From: Azolla pinnata
Lineage: Eukaryota > Streptophyta > Polypodiopsida > Salviniales > Salviniaceae
NCBI GenBank assembly: GCA_037176905.1
Contig: JBBBWG010005891.1
Coordinates: 11,218 to 67,507, forward strand
Reading direction: 5' to 3'
Length of the DNA stretch: 56,290 nt
The first letter of the stretch is position 1. Every line of letters begins with the position of its first letter. This document shows positions 11,366-22,255 of the stretch, in pieces. The notes beneath the pieces are model-generated. The model was given only the letters and a program-made list of their open reading frames with translations. It ran no database searches and had not been told where the DNA came from. The position numbers and the translations under genes were made by a program.

Positions 11366-14300
11366 ATGGGAGGTCTGGATGATTACGAGCTTCCACAGTG
11401 GAAGCGCTTGAAGCTTCTGGCGGAGATTTCTGCAGCAAACGCATCTCCTTCGTCACTGTCAAGCTTTAATGCAGCTATGGAAGCATCCACACACTGTGCA
11501 GATTCCTCCGCCTCCACCTCCTCCTCTTCATCATCTTCGTCTTCGTCTTCCTCCACACCTTCTCCTTCAGTTCCGTCCCTCCATCCACAGATTGAAGAAT
11601 CTTGGCTTGGCATTTATGGTTTGATCAGAAAGACAGAGTTTCTGAGACTGATAATACAGTCCTTGTATTCTTTAGGTTACTATAATTCAGCTTCTCTTTT
11701 AGAGGAAGAATCTGGAATTACGTTGCAATCTCAGGCTATTTGGAGCCTAAGAAACCTTGTTCTCGAGGGGAAATGGAATGAAACTGTAAGTTCCCTGAAG
11801 AATCATGGTATCCAAGATCCAGAGAAGTTGAATTTTGCCGTTTTACTCATCTTGGAGCATAAGTACATCGATTTCTTGAAGAAAGCAAACGTGTCAGAAG
11901 CTCTGAGAACATTGCGTTACGAGATATCTCCTTTGCAGATGGACAAACATAAACTGCGTTTCCTGGCATCGTGTTTGATATGCCCTGACAGAATTGAGGC
12001 TTTTCTTCCATTCAACAGAAGGAATCATTATTTTCATCTAAGCCTTCGTTATTCGGCTCTAGAGCGTCTCCAACGGATTCTATCACCTTCTTTCATGATA
12101 CCGGAGAGGAGACTTGAACGTCTTTTGGAAAATTTCTTGCAACATAAATTGAATGCCTGCATTTTTCATAATTCTTCATATCAGGCCGTATCTCTCTTGA
12201 GTGACCACTGTTGTCGTGGAGATGAACTTCCGACTGGAACTCTTCAGGTTCGTATATCCTCATTACTTTAAAGCTTTTCTTTGATGTCACACAAAAGTCG
12301 TACTTTAAATAGACTTACACACCCAAACTTTCGGAAACATTTTATTTAATAGCCATCTACAAATGTATCTGTATCTGATGTCACAAAAATCATACCTGAT
12401 ATGAACTTTGCACACACTTAGGAACACTATAATAGTGATTCTCAAATATTTTCTGGTAACCACCGCGTGTTATAAGTTATCAGAGAACTGTCATGTTGCC
12501 ACTTGGCATGTTGACAATACGTTGATGTTATTGACGTGGAAAACACAATGTGTTACCTCCCGAAGAGGGGAGAGTATGCTTGTTGCTATACATACTGTTT
12601 GCTTCAGAAAACAGTCATGTTGCTGCTTAGTCTTTTGACAATTTGTCGATGTTATTGACCCGGAAACACAGTATGTTAACCCAGAAAGGTTTTCCATATT
12701 GTATGAAGAGAATATGTTTGGTGCTATTGATAGTACTTGCACCTGGAAACAATCATGTTGCTACTAGGTATTTTGGCAATATGTTGTTGATGTTCTTCAC
12801 CCAGAAACACAATATGTTAATCCAGAAGGGCTTTTAATATTGTATGGAGAGGGTATGTTTAGTGCTGGTGGAAATAGTTGCATCAGAAAACAGTCATGTT
12901 GCTACATGGTATTTCAGCAATATGATGATGCTAATCACGGGAAAACACAATGACTACTCCTGAAAGGCTTGCGATATTCTATGAAGAGAATGTTTTTGGT
13001 GCTTTAGGGAAGGGCTGTATCAGCTAATGATCATGTTGCTACTTGGTCTTTTGGTGATTCTATATCACCCAGCAATGTGTTAACACATGAACGCTTCCAA
13101 TATCTTCTGAAAAAGAGTATGTTTGGTGCTATTAAGCATGCCTGCATCAGAAAGCAGTTATGTTGATACTTTGTATTTTGACTGTATGTTGATGTTCACC
13201 TAGAGACCACTGTGTCTGTCCCTAAAAGGCTTGCAATCTTTTGAGAAGAGAGTATGTTTGGTGCATGTGCCTTTATTATGTTGATGTCAGGTTATCTAAG
13301 AAACAAAACGAGTTTTCTGGACTGCTTATGACTTGTCATAAAATAGAATGTGTTGTTGCATAGGCTCTCTTGACTCATATGTAAAGATTTTGAAGTTCTA
13401 ATCTGTATTCTTCTTATCACCTAACGTGAATATAGGCCAATCCGAAAGCTTCCAGGTTATTGTAAGGCACTGGCTTAGTCACTATAGTAGAAAGCATCTC
13501 CCGCTATTAACAATCAGTGTAACACATCCCTTCCTATATTGCAGCTAAAACACAATCTCATGCATCTACGATTCAGCAGTGAAGGCCACTGCTGTATCCC
13601 ACAAAGCTGAATTAAGCCAAATGTTCTCACTTCATTTAGAAGGGGGCCAGCGACTTTCAGAATCTGTATATATTGCCTTGATTGTGTAAGTTCTATCTCG
13701 GGATCATTCATAATGTCAGGAGGGATCTTATAGCATCCACCTTGTGAAGAGATGTGAAAACAGTCTGCAATACACGTATTGCAAGTTGCAGCAACCTTTT
13801 CCAATGTGATTGAGGGTTTGGTTCAGTTTTAACCAAATTTCCCCTGTCAGAAGAATCTTCCTTAGGCAAAGAAGTAGATCCTGAAGATGTTGGCCTTATT
13901 ACGACCTAATATCACTGCAAGGAAACTGATGTGTTACCGCTCCAAGACAGGCAACACAAAAAGCATGAGCTCAGAGATAACAAAATTTAAATCTAATTTG
14001 GAAACAATAACCCATTTGCAGAGCCATGAACGTATCCTCCACTGGGAATAGCACGAAGAGAACGTGCCAAGAAACACGCATATGTCATGGCTCGTAAAAT
14101 GAGTATCAAGAGAACCTAGTCATGTCTTAAATGCTTGGAAGAAGGTTTTGGGCATGTAGATGCAATCTATAGTCCGTGAACAGTGGATGTCCTCTTTAGA
14201 ATGTGTGTCCATTATCACACCTATAATAGTCATGTATTTTACATTTACAGACCATAAAATCTTGGAATGAAGAAAGAACTGCAAACATTAGTATACACCA

Positions 14301-16630
14301 TTGGATGTGTCAAGGTGGACAACTGATGATAAATAGGTGTATTACTAATAATTGGTGATTGTAAAAGTTGCTCTCTTGTGTTGATAGTTGAGTGAAAGCC
14401 AAGGTCGAACTGCAACCATCAATTTAAGCACATTTTAGTGACCTAAAGCTACGTCTTAAGCTTCAAAAGTAGTCTCCTAAGATGATGGGTAGTAGGTAAA
14501 GTGAGGTATAAATAGAAAACTCACATTATTGACATTCTTGATTGACTCGGCCATTTATATCAAAAGTTTTCTTGGAAGTGGGAGCAAATTAGTTTAACAT
14601 TTGAGAGCATTTTCACATTTGTAAATAATTAATGGCCACCAAAGTGAAGAAATAATACGCCACTGATTAGGGCTTCTCATCCAGAAGCTTCCATTCATTC
14701 CTGGAGCCAAAAAAGGAAATGCTGTGATAAGTTTTGTTTTCATATCAAATTAATAATGTCCAGTTTCCATTTTTCAGATTCTTGAAGACCATGAGAATGA
14801 AGTCTGGTTTTTGCAATTTTCTCACAATGGGAATTTTCTAGCCTCTGCATCAAAAGATCGGACAGCAAAAATATGGGAGGTATTGGATTCAAATTAAATT
14901 TGAAACATTCATGTTTTCTTTTCTTGGTAATTACCTATGGAACTGAATTACAGGAGAGGCGCACTTTTTGGTTTTCTCCACAAAACGTTTCGTGTATAAA
15001 TTTCTTGAATTCCTTTCCAGGCCACCTCTGAACTAATACAAACCGTTTCGTGACAATGAAGACCAATTCTCAGAACTATATTTGTTAGATAATCTTGAAG
15101 ATGCATTTTCTTCTAGTTTCTTGGCTAATTATCCTTTCGAATTCTAGAAATTGTTTTCAAAGTCCGGTTCTAGTTAAAATAATTCTAGTATTTACTGGCA
15201 ACTGTTTCTGATACTTAAATTTGTATATGTTTCGAAGTTGGCTCTTGTATTTAAACAGTTCAAAAGATTAATTTATTATTAGAAAACGTAATACTTTGCT
15301 ATTTTGAAGTCACTGTTTAGTGCTTTGTTCTTACTTCATCCTTCGAATGTTATTTTATTTTAATATTTTTTTGATAAATCAGGTGATGAGTGAAGGCATC
15401 GTCAAGCTGAAACACACTTTGGTAGGCCACGAGAAGTTTGTCTCGCTGGTTTGTTGGAGTCCTAATGATGAAATGATATTGACTTGTGGACATGAAGAAG
15501 TTGTGAAATTGTGGGATGTTGAATCTGGAGAATGTAAGCGGACTTTTGACAAGCCAACTAAGGATTTTACTGCATGTTCATGGTTCCCGGATGGAAAGCG
15601 GTTTATCTCAGGTGGAGGTGATGAATGTATCCATATATGGGATATAACTGGAAGAAAGCTGGAGATTTTGAAAGGGAAGAGAGAGCATCGCATCCAGGAT
15701 ATGTGTATGACTTCGGATGGGACTCGGATCATCAGTATCTCTAACAGGCAAATTAGGATTTATAATCTGGAGACGAAATCAGAAAAAATAATCATGGAAG
15801 AAAAACCTGTGACCTCCTTTTCAATCTCTGGTGATGGGAAACTTTTACTAGTGAACATAATCAACCAAGGAATTAACTTGTGGAATATTGAACGTAAGGA
15901 ACTACTATCGAAGTACGTAGGACATAGGCAGACACGTTATGTTATCAGGTCGTGCTTTGGAGGAGTGAATCAAGCCTTTATTGCAAGCGGCAGTGAAGAC
16001 TCACAGGTGAGTTCTAACTTGATGCTTTTTGAAATCCACGAGGCCCTAATAATAACAGGGGTAAAATCTAGCAACATACCTGTGAGTTTTTCTGTCCCTA
16101 ATAATACCCTTTGCTTTCGTTCTTTTGCAAATACCTAGAGAACCCCCCTCTCGAGCAACTATATTATGCTATTCGAACATTAATATACTTAAGTTGTTCC
16201 CTTGTTTTCCATTTCCTTTCCATTTCCATGGTTGTTGCAACAGCATTTTAAGGAAGTAATGGATAATGGAAATGTACGAGCGCTTAGTAACATGCTTGTG
16301 AGATGTTTTGGAGTTAATCCCTCGCAATAACGCTGAAACATGTATTTGACTGACTAATTTTGGAACAGCTGATGGTAATTTCTTGCTGAATTCAAAATAA
16401 CTGCTCAGGTACAGACTAACTGCTCGTGTCTATTTCAGATCTACTTGTGGCATAGGAAGAAGGCGGGACCTCTGGAAATATTGCCAGGCCATTCAGGGAC
16501 GGTTAATTGTGTCAGTTGGAACCCAACCAGACCATCCATGTTAGCATCTGCTAGTGATGACTATACAGTACGTATATGGGGCCCAATCAGCTTATTGCAA
16601 ACAGCATCAAGTGCTAGCAAAAAACGGTGA
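11366..16630 (+). CDS. WDR26: WDR26 homologue, LisH-CTLH-WD40 protein (GID7-like)
   Basis: Four exons: 11366-12247, 14778-14879, 15383-16006 and 16439-16630. All junctions are GT-AG and phase 0, giving 599 aa, near the usual plant length. The start [17 protein letters not shown] resembles plant WDR26 N-termini. A Ser-rich stretch spans about residues 46-72. LisH lies at ~90-122 ([28 protein letters not shown]) and CTLH at ~126-180 ([25 protein letters not shown]), with a CRA-like region to ~265. WD40 repeats from ~295 include [37 protein letters not shown] and [18 protein letters not shown], ending with the protein. WDR26/GID7 proteins act in the cytosol and nucleus as scaffold or substrate-recruiting subunits of the GID/CTLH ubiquitin ligase. 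Intron 1 is 2.5 kb and holds a tandem array. The gene appears intact. Confidence 0.93.
12420..13270. repeat. Degenerate tandem array of about 135 bp inside WDR26 intron 1
   Basis: Six or more diverged copies, marked by TCATGTTGCTAC words at 12491, 12615, 12753, 12894, 13031 and 13159 (spacing 124-141 bp). Each is followed by TTTTGGCAATATGTTGATGTT, GAAACACAATATGTTA, CAGAAAGG and AGAGTATGTTTGGTGCT blocks. It lies wholly in the intron and has no coding capacity. Confidence 0.8.
13271..14777. other. Remainder of WDR26 intron 1, nothing recognised
   Basis: AT-rich intronic sequence without recognised repeats or protein similarity. It ends at the acceptor TTTTTCAG before 14778. Confidence 0.5.
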
Positions 16631-17884
16631 TGTTTTATGTGGGAAATGGATGCTCTGCACCATCTCTTTGATTCACTTCAACCTGAAGGTTTCCTTCTAA
16701 TTACACACCCTTTCCCTGTGGGTTTCTGATCCGCATGACCTGATCTAGCAATCAGCCATTGAAGTTTGGAACAAATGCGTTAGCGGTGTTTTTTTACCCA
16801 TCGAATGCTGCTGATCAAGATGAGGTTGCAAGATTCTTTTCTTCGGAATAGGCTTTGGAAGCTGTATATTTTCTTGGAACACAAGACCTATTCGCAACGG
16901 AACTGGGCGGATGTATAATACACAGATTTCCTGTTATGAATTCACTGGATGAGGTGCTGGTATATCCAAGATCAACTCTATTTTTCTCAAGACAATCTTT
17001 AGTGCCAATGTGGTGAATTTAAAACTCGACGATCATTTTCTTGTTTGTATTGCAATTGATTCTTTCATTCCACATCATGCTCAAAGTTTATATATATGTT
17101 TTGTGTTCAAGTGTGGTGGAGCGAAATGCGGAAGGCGTGATTGTAATGAAATTCGACCGAAGCCAAGCATTCCACAAGAAAACCTTTGGATTCTTTCCAT
17201 TTTTTACTATCATCAGCTCATCTGTGTACATATTGAAGAAAACCACTCTTGTATAAGCTTTGCCTTGTCCATAAGAGTGTAATAACCATCCTCTCCTACT
17301 TTGTTCCACCAACACAATCCTGATCGGAAAAACTCAGAATTGGATGTGAAAACCAATTGCTTCTATTTGATCCCTTCTTATTTCTTGAAAACCGTTGCAT
17401 GTATTGAGTTGATATGAGTGAAAAATGGAGCTGTCAAGACAATACCCTTAGAGTTTGGTTGTTGGTGTCCAAGCTATGTGTGGTGAACGTCTTGAATTCG
17501 GACTTGGCTTGATAAGATGCAAGCCAAACTGCTTGTGTATGTGGGTATCAAGAAATGATGAATTCAGTTGGTGGGTGGGAAAGCTTTTCGAGCTCTTTTA
17601 CGCGAGTAAGATATGATGAGGTTGGTAAGAAGTGAAGGCGGGAAGTTCTAGAATAGATACTCAATTCCCTATATCGTTATGTAGAACAGGAAGTCTGTAA
17701 GGCCAAAGAGGCAAGATCGAACAAACTAAAAAATGAAAGGCTGTAGAAAGCTACAATTGTTTGTCATAGGTTCTTGCAACATCCTGTGGTGCAATAACTT
17801 AACTTGTGATAGAAAAATCCATTTTGGGGCAAAGAAATTCTATCGTACATTTAAGACATCCCTAAAGAAAACAGGAACGTTTTT
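16631..17884. other. WDR26 3' region and intergenic spacer
   Basis: Probably includes the WDR26 3' UTR near its left end. The remaining sequence has only short unrelated ORFs. No promoter, RNA or element was identified. Confidence 0.5.
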
Positions 17885-19510
17885 TCAAAGTTCGAAGATG
17901 GAATGCCGCCATGTTGGCCTTGTAGTATGATTAGCCGCAAATGGCATAGCTTCTAGGGAAGTAGATGACCAAGTTGTCACACCCCAGGTGATGGTAGTCT
18001 CTTTCGTAACTGTAGCCAAGATCCTCAGGCCATGTTTCCAGATTTCTAAGGTTTCGGGGCATTCCCAAAAACACAGAATTAGGGATCCCACTGAAAAATT
18101 ACATCTAGGGCATTTGGTGCTTTTTCCCATTCTCCAACAGCTACTCCCTTATGAGCTAAGACAAAATTTTCTTTGAATATAGTGACCAAACCATACCTTT
18201 GTCCAAAATGTTTTTATGAATTCAGCAGATAGACCTTCAGTGATCCAATGAGCCATAGTTGCAACTTTCCGACAATTTTTTGTTTCTAAGATTTTCCATC
18301 CTAGCTTGGTGGAGTATGGCAAGAAAACTATATTAGGGCATTTGTTTGCCCTAGGTTTTCCCATAAGATATCACCTTGGTCCCCGACAAGGTGAGCTAGT
18401 GGCATGTTGTTGTAGATCCAAATTTTGTTGTCTGCTTGGATTGTTATAGGGGTTGGATCGATGAACCATTTCTTGTCCAGAAGTCTAATTATCCTCACTC
18501 TCCTTCCACTGTAGAGCCCTATTTTCATTCATTTGATCATTCCTCTCCCATTTGTCCATGCAAGAGAACAAAAAATACATCTCCGCATTCGTTGTATTCT
18601 GCACTTTAAGAATACATTTTCATGTCCTTTCATTGTTGTATGTTGCCCATTGTTGTTGCTTGTCATCCATCCAAGTTGCTTCTTGCAGCCATTTCCCTTG
18701 TAGCAAATGCTTTACTTCATGTTGTGGCCACCTTTGATGTTATTCAAGATCATGCATCTTGAACCCCTTCCAGTTGCCCGAGGAACCTTTTCCATGTAGT
18801 CAAAATTAAGCTTTGGATCGAGTACCAAACATTTGATTATTCTTGTCCATAAATCTTGGGTTCCATATCAATGGTTGCCTATCCTCTTCATTTGTATGTT
18901 CAGCTTCCCTCAGTATCAAACCTGTTTTGATTTTTATCCCAAGCTTCAAAAAAATATCGTTTGTAAAACGATTTTCCCATGCACTAGCTAGGTGAGCTTT
19001 GAGGTCTAGAATGAAGAGCAATCTTGTTGATGGCTGCCACTGCCCTCCTATCTTAGGATTATATGTTGTTGTTCTCTCTTTCAAGACTTCTTGCCAAGGA
19101 CCATCAATCTGGAGCATGCTTTTGATCACATATTTACATAGTAAGGCTTTGCTTTGGTGCATAGGGCCGAGTACACGTAGCCCCCCTTGATTCTTTGGCA
19201 AAATAATAGATCTCCATGCAACTTTAACTCTCGCATCATGGTCTGAAGTTCTTGACCATAGGTAATTCCTTAGAAGCCACTTAACTTGGCTCGTGCAGGA
19301 TCTGGAAAAAAGTCATTCGGATGTGATGTACCAAATTGAAAAAAGTAAAACATGGTTTACAATGATAACTCTTCCCCCTAAAGAAAAGTTGGTATGATTC
19401 AAATGTCGAAGTTTCCTTCACGATCATTAAGAATAGTGGCGAGATGAGGGTTTTTGGACTTAAGTCAATGCCTAGTTTACAACCAAGATATCTGGTGGCT
19501 TCCCTCATTT
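17885..19510 (-). mobile_element. LINE (non-LTR) retrotransposon fragment, 3' half of the RT ORF
   Basis: Read on the minus strand from about 19510 down, the pieces are in family order. First comes an RT thumb-type region (REATRYLGCKLGIDLSPKTL, then FESYQLFFRG). Next is PKNQGGLRVLGPMHQSKALLC near 19200, a hallmark of plant LINE ORF2 after the RT core. Then SGRRVRIIRLLDKKW near 18500, and near 18120 a Cys-rich motif KCPRCN..CFWECPETLEIWKHG typical of the C-terminal zinc-binding region. Several frameshifts separate the pieces and the catalytic RT core is not present, so the copy is dead. No poly(A) tail or target duplication was located. Confidence 0.8.
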
Positions 19511-19602
19511 CTAACCCAATTATGTACTCATTGCACCTCTCACACTAGATTTGTAATATGCATGCAAATCTTCTTTGAGTAGGTCAATATTTCTACAAAG
19601 CA

Positions 19603-19856
19603 AGTCATGTTCATCTTCTTCCAAGTTAGAATCCATTATATTATATCGATATACTTCGCAATGGATATTTTTTGCTTGANNNNNNNNNNNNNNNNNNNNN
19701 NNNNNNNNNNNNNNNNNNNNNNNNNNNNNNNNNNNNNNNNNNNNNNNNNNNNNNNNNNNNNNNNNNNNNNNNNNNNNNNAGTCATGTTCATCTTCTTCCA
19801 AGTTAGAATCCATTATATTATATCGATATACTTCGCAATGGATATTTTTTGCTTGA
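19603..19856. other. Assembly gap (100 N) with identical 77-bp flanks
   Basis: Bases 19680-19779 are N. The 77 bases just left of the gap (19603-19679) are repeated exactly just right of it (19780-19856). A 100-N filler with identical ends is what unmerged overlapping contigs look like. Any ORF spanning the gap is artificial. Confidence 0.9.
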
Positions 19857-20629
19857 TCTATCATATGCGGGCAGTTTGCAACATAGGCATATGTTCTATC
19901 GTAATAAAATACTTATCAATTGCTTGACCTTACTTGCATAAGCTGAGTAATCTCAACAAGAACATTCCATAGATATATTATACCAGACTTCTATCCCTAT
20001 TATACTCAATGCTTCAAAAAGTAATTCTATCATAACAATAATTTTAATTGTATTTAGATCTCTAGCATTTTTCTCAAGTATCCTTTTTACCCCAACTAAT
20101 CTAGTTATTTTGTCTTTGCAATTTGCATGGGGCAAAAATCTTTTAAATTTACAAATTACTTGTTTTTCCTTAAACTAGGGTAAGATTGACTTGCCAAACC
20201 GGGAACTTGTACTACTATCCCCAATTAGACAATGGATCAAATCAGTAATTGACCAATTTATCTATCCAATTAATGTCACACTTAAGGCGTTATATTTAAT
20301 ATAAGGTCAATTCCTTTCTACAATTTTAGTAGTGTCCACATACCCACAATTAAATAATCTTTTAGATTTGGCCCCAAAGTTCTCCATTTACCAATAGATC
20401 TACCAACCTAACAATAATACATTTACAAAATGTTAAAAGGTGTTTGTACACTTTCGTGATCAAAGCATACAGATGATTAGAATTATATTTAATGCCTAAC
20501 TTTTCAATAAAAATTGTACTAGTTAGTCTAACATTCTTCATTCATTTGATAAAGAGTTATAAAAGTAATTTCTAGAGCAAGTTCTTCAATATGGTTTTCA
20601 CCATCATCACAATATATAGATTTTTTTTT
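19857..20629. other. AT-rich intergenic spacer
   Basis: Low-complexity AT-rich sequence with no recognised gene or element. The short minus-strand ORF at 19953-20135 has no recognisable domain. Confidence 0.5.
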
Positions 20630-22170
20630 TTAATTAGGCCTGCACTAGCAGTAAAAAAAAACAAAATAAAAATAAAAATGAAGGCAAGATAAATTTACTA
20701 CTGCTACTGCTACTAATACATAATAATAATTAGAGCTTTGTTTTGTTTCGTTTGTGACTAGACACATTCAGATGCTATGGTAGGATGAACTCTGGTTCTT
20801 AGAAAATAAGAAGAAGAAGAAGAAGTTTTTAAATTAGGCGTACAGTAGCAGTAAAAAAATAAAACAAAATAAAAATGAAGGCCAGATAAATGTACTACCA
20901 CTACTGCCACTAATACATAATAATAATCAGAGCTTTGTTTTGTTTTATTTTGTTTTGTTTGTGACCAGACACATTTAGATGCGATAGTAGGATTTTGAAC
21001 TTTGGTTCTTAGAAAGAAGAAGAAGAAGTTTAAATTAGCCTACACTAGTAGTGAAAAAAGAAACAAAAAAAAAATGAAGGCCAGATAAATTTATTACTGC
21101 CACTGCTACAAATACACAATAATAATCAGAGCTTTATTTGTTTTGTTTGTGACCAGACACATTCAGATGCTATGGTAGGATTTGAACTTTGGTTCTTAGA
21201 AAAAAGAAGAGGAAATTTAAATTAGCCTACAGTAGCAGTGAAAAAATGAAACAAATAAAAATGAAGGCCAGATAAATTTACTACTACTGCTGCTACTAAC
21301 TAATACACAATAATAATCGGAGCTTTGTTTTGTTTTGTTTGTGAGCAGACACATTTAGATGCTATAGTTGGATTTGAACTCTGGTTCTTAGAAAAAAGAA
21401 GAAGAAGAAGTTTAAATTAGCCTACAATAACAATGAAGAAATAAAACAGATAAAAATGAAGGTAAGATAAATTTACTACTACTGTTGCTACTAATTACAT
21501 AATAATCAAAGCTTTGTTTTGTTTTGTTTGTGACTAGACACATTCAAATGCTATGGTAGGATTTGAACTCTGGTTCTTAGAAAAATTGAAGAAGTTTTTA
21601 AATTAGCCTACAATAGTAATAGTAAAAAATAAAACACAAATAAATTTACTACTATTATTGCAACTAATACATAATAATAATCAGAGCTTTGTTTGTTTTG
21701 TTTGTGACCAGACACATTCAGATGCTATGGTAGGATTCGAACTCTGGTTCTTAGAAAAAAGGAAAAAGTTTTTAAATTAGCCTACAATAGTAGCAGTGAA
21801 AAATAAAACACAGATAAATATACTACTATTACTGCTACTAATACATAATAATAATCAGAGTATTGCTACTAATACATAATAATAATCAGAGTATTGCTAC
21901 TAATACATAATAATAATCAGAGTACTGCTACTAATACATAATAACAATCAGAGTACTGCTACTAATACATAATAGTAATCGGAGCTTTGTTTGTTTTGCT
22001 TGTGACCAGACACGTTAAGATGTTATGGTAGGATTCGAACTCCGGTTCTCAGAAAAACAGAAGAAGTTTTAAAATTAGCCTACAGTTAGCAGTGAAAAAT
22101 GAAACACATAAATTTACTACTATACATAATAATAATCAGAGCTTTGTTTTGTTTTGTTTTGTGACCAGAG
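20630..22170. repeat. Tandem array of about 190-bp units abutting the CIA30 gene
   Basis: Seven to eight copies. The GACACATTCAGATGCTATGG block begins at 20761, 20968, 21156, 21348, 21537, 21711 and 22009, with a truncated last copy near 22168; the period is mostly 174-207 bp. Each unit also has AATTAGCCTACA, AGATAAATTTACTACT, ATACATAATAATAATCAGAG, TTTGTTTTGTTTGTGACCAG and TTCTTAGAAAA with GAA runs. The 298-bp unit contains an internal array of about 30 bp x5 (about 21835-21970). On the minus strand each unit carries AGTTCGAATCC-like sequence, similar to a tRNA T-arm/B-box. The last unit runs into the leader of the gene starting at 22256. Confidence 0.9.
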
Positions 22171-22255
22171 ACGCAGACGGAGGAAGAGAAATGGATTGAC
22201 TGGTGACGGTGCCACCACGCTCGTCTGCTGCGCAGCTTCCTTCACCCCCAAATCC

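Noticed and set aside
19520..19927. ORFs spanning the first N gap on both strands
   Set aside because: They depend on reading through N and on the duplicated gap flanks.
20630..22170. Possible CRISPR-like array
   Set aside because: This is a eukaryotic locus, with units of about 190 bp that are repeated throughout without unique spacers; it is a tandem minisatellite.
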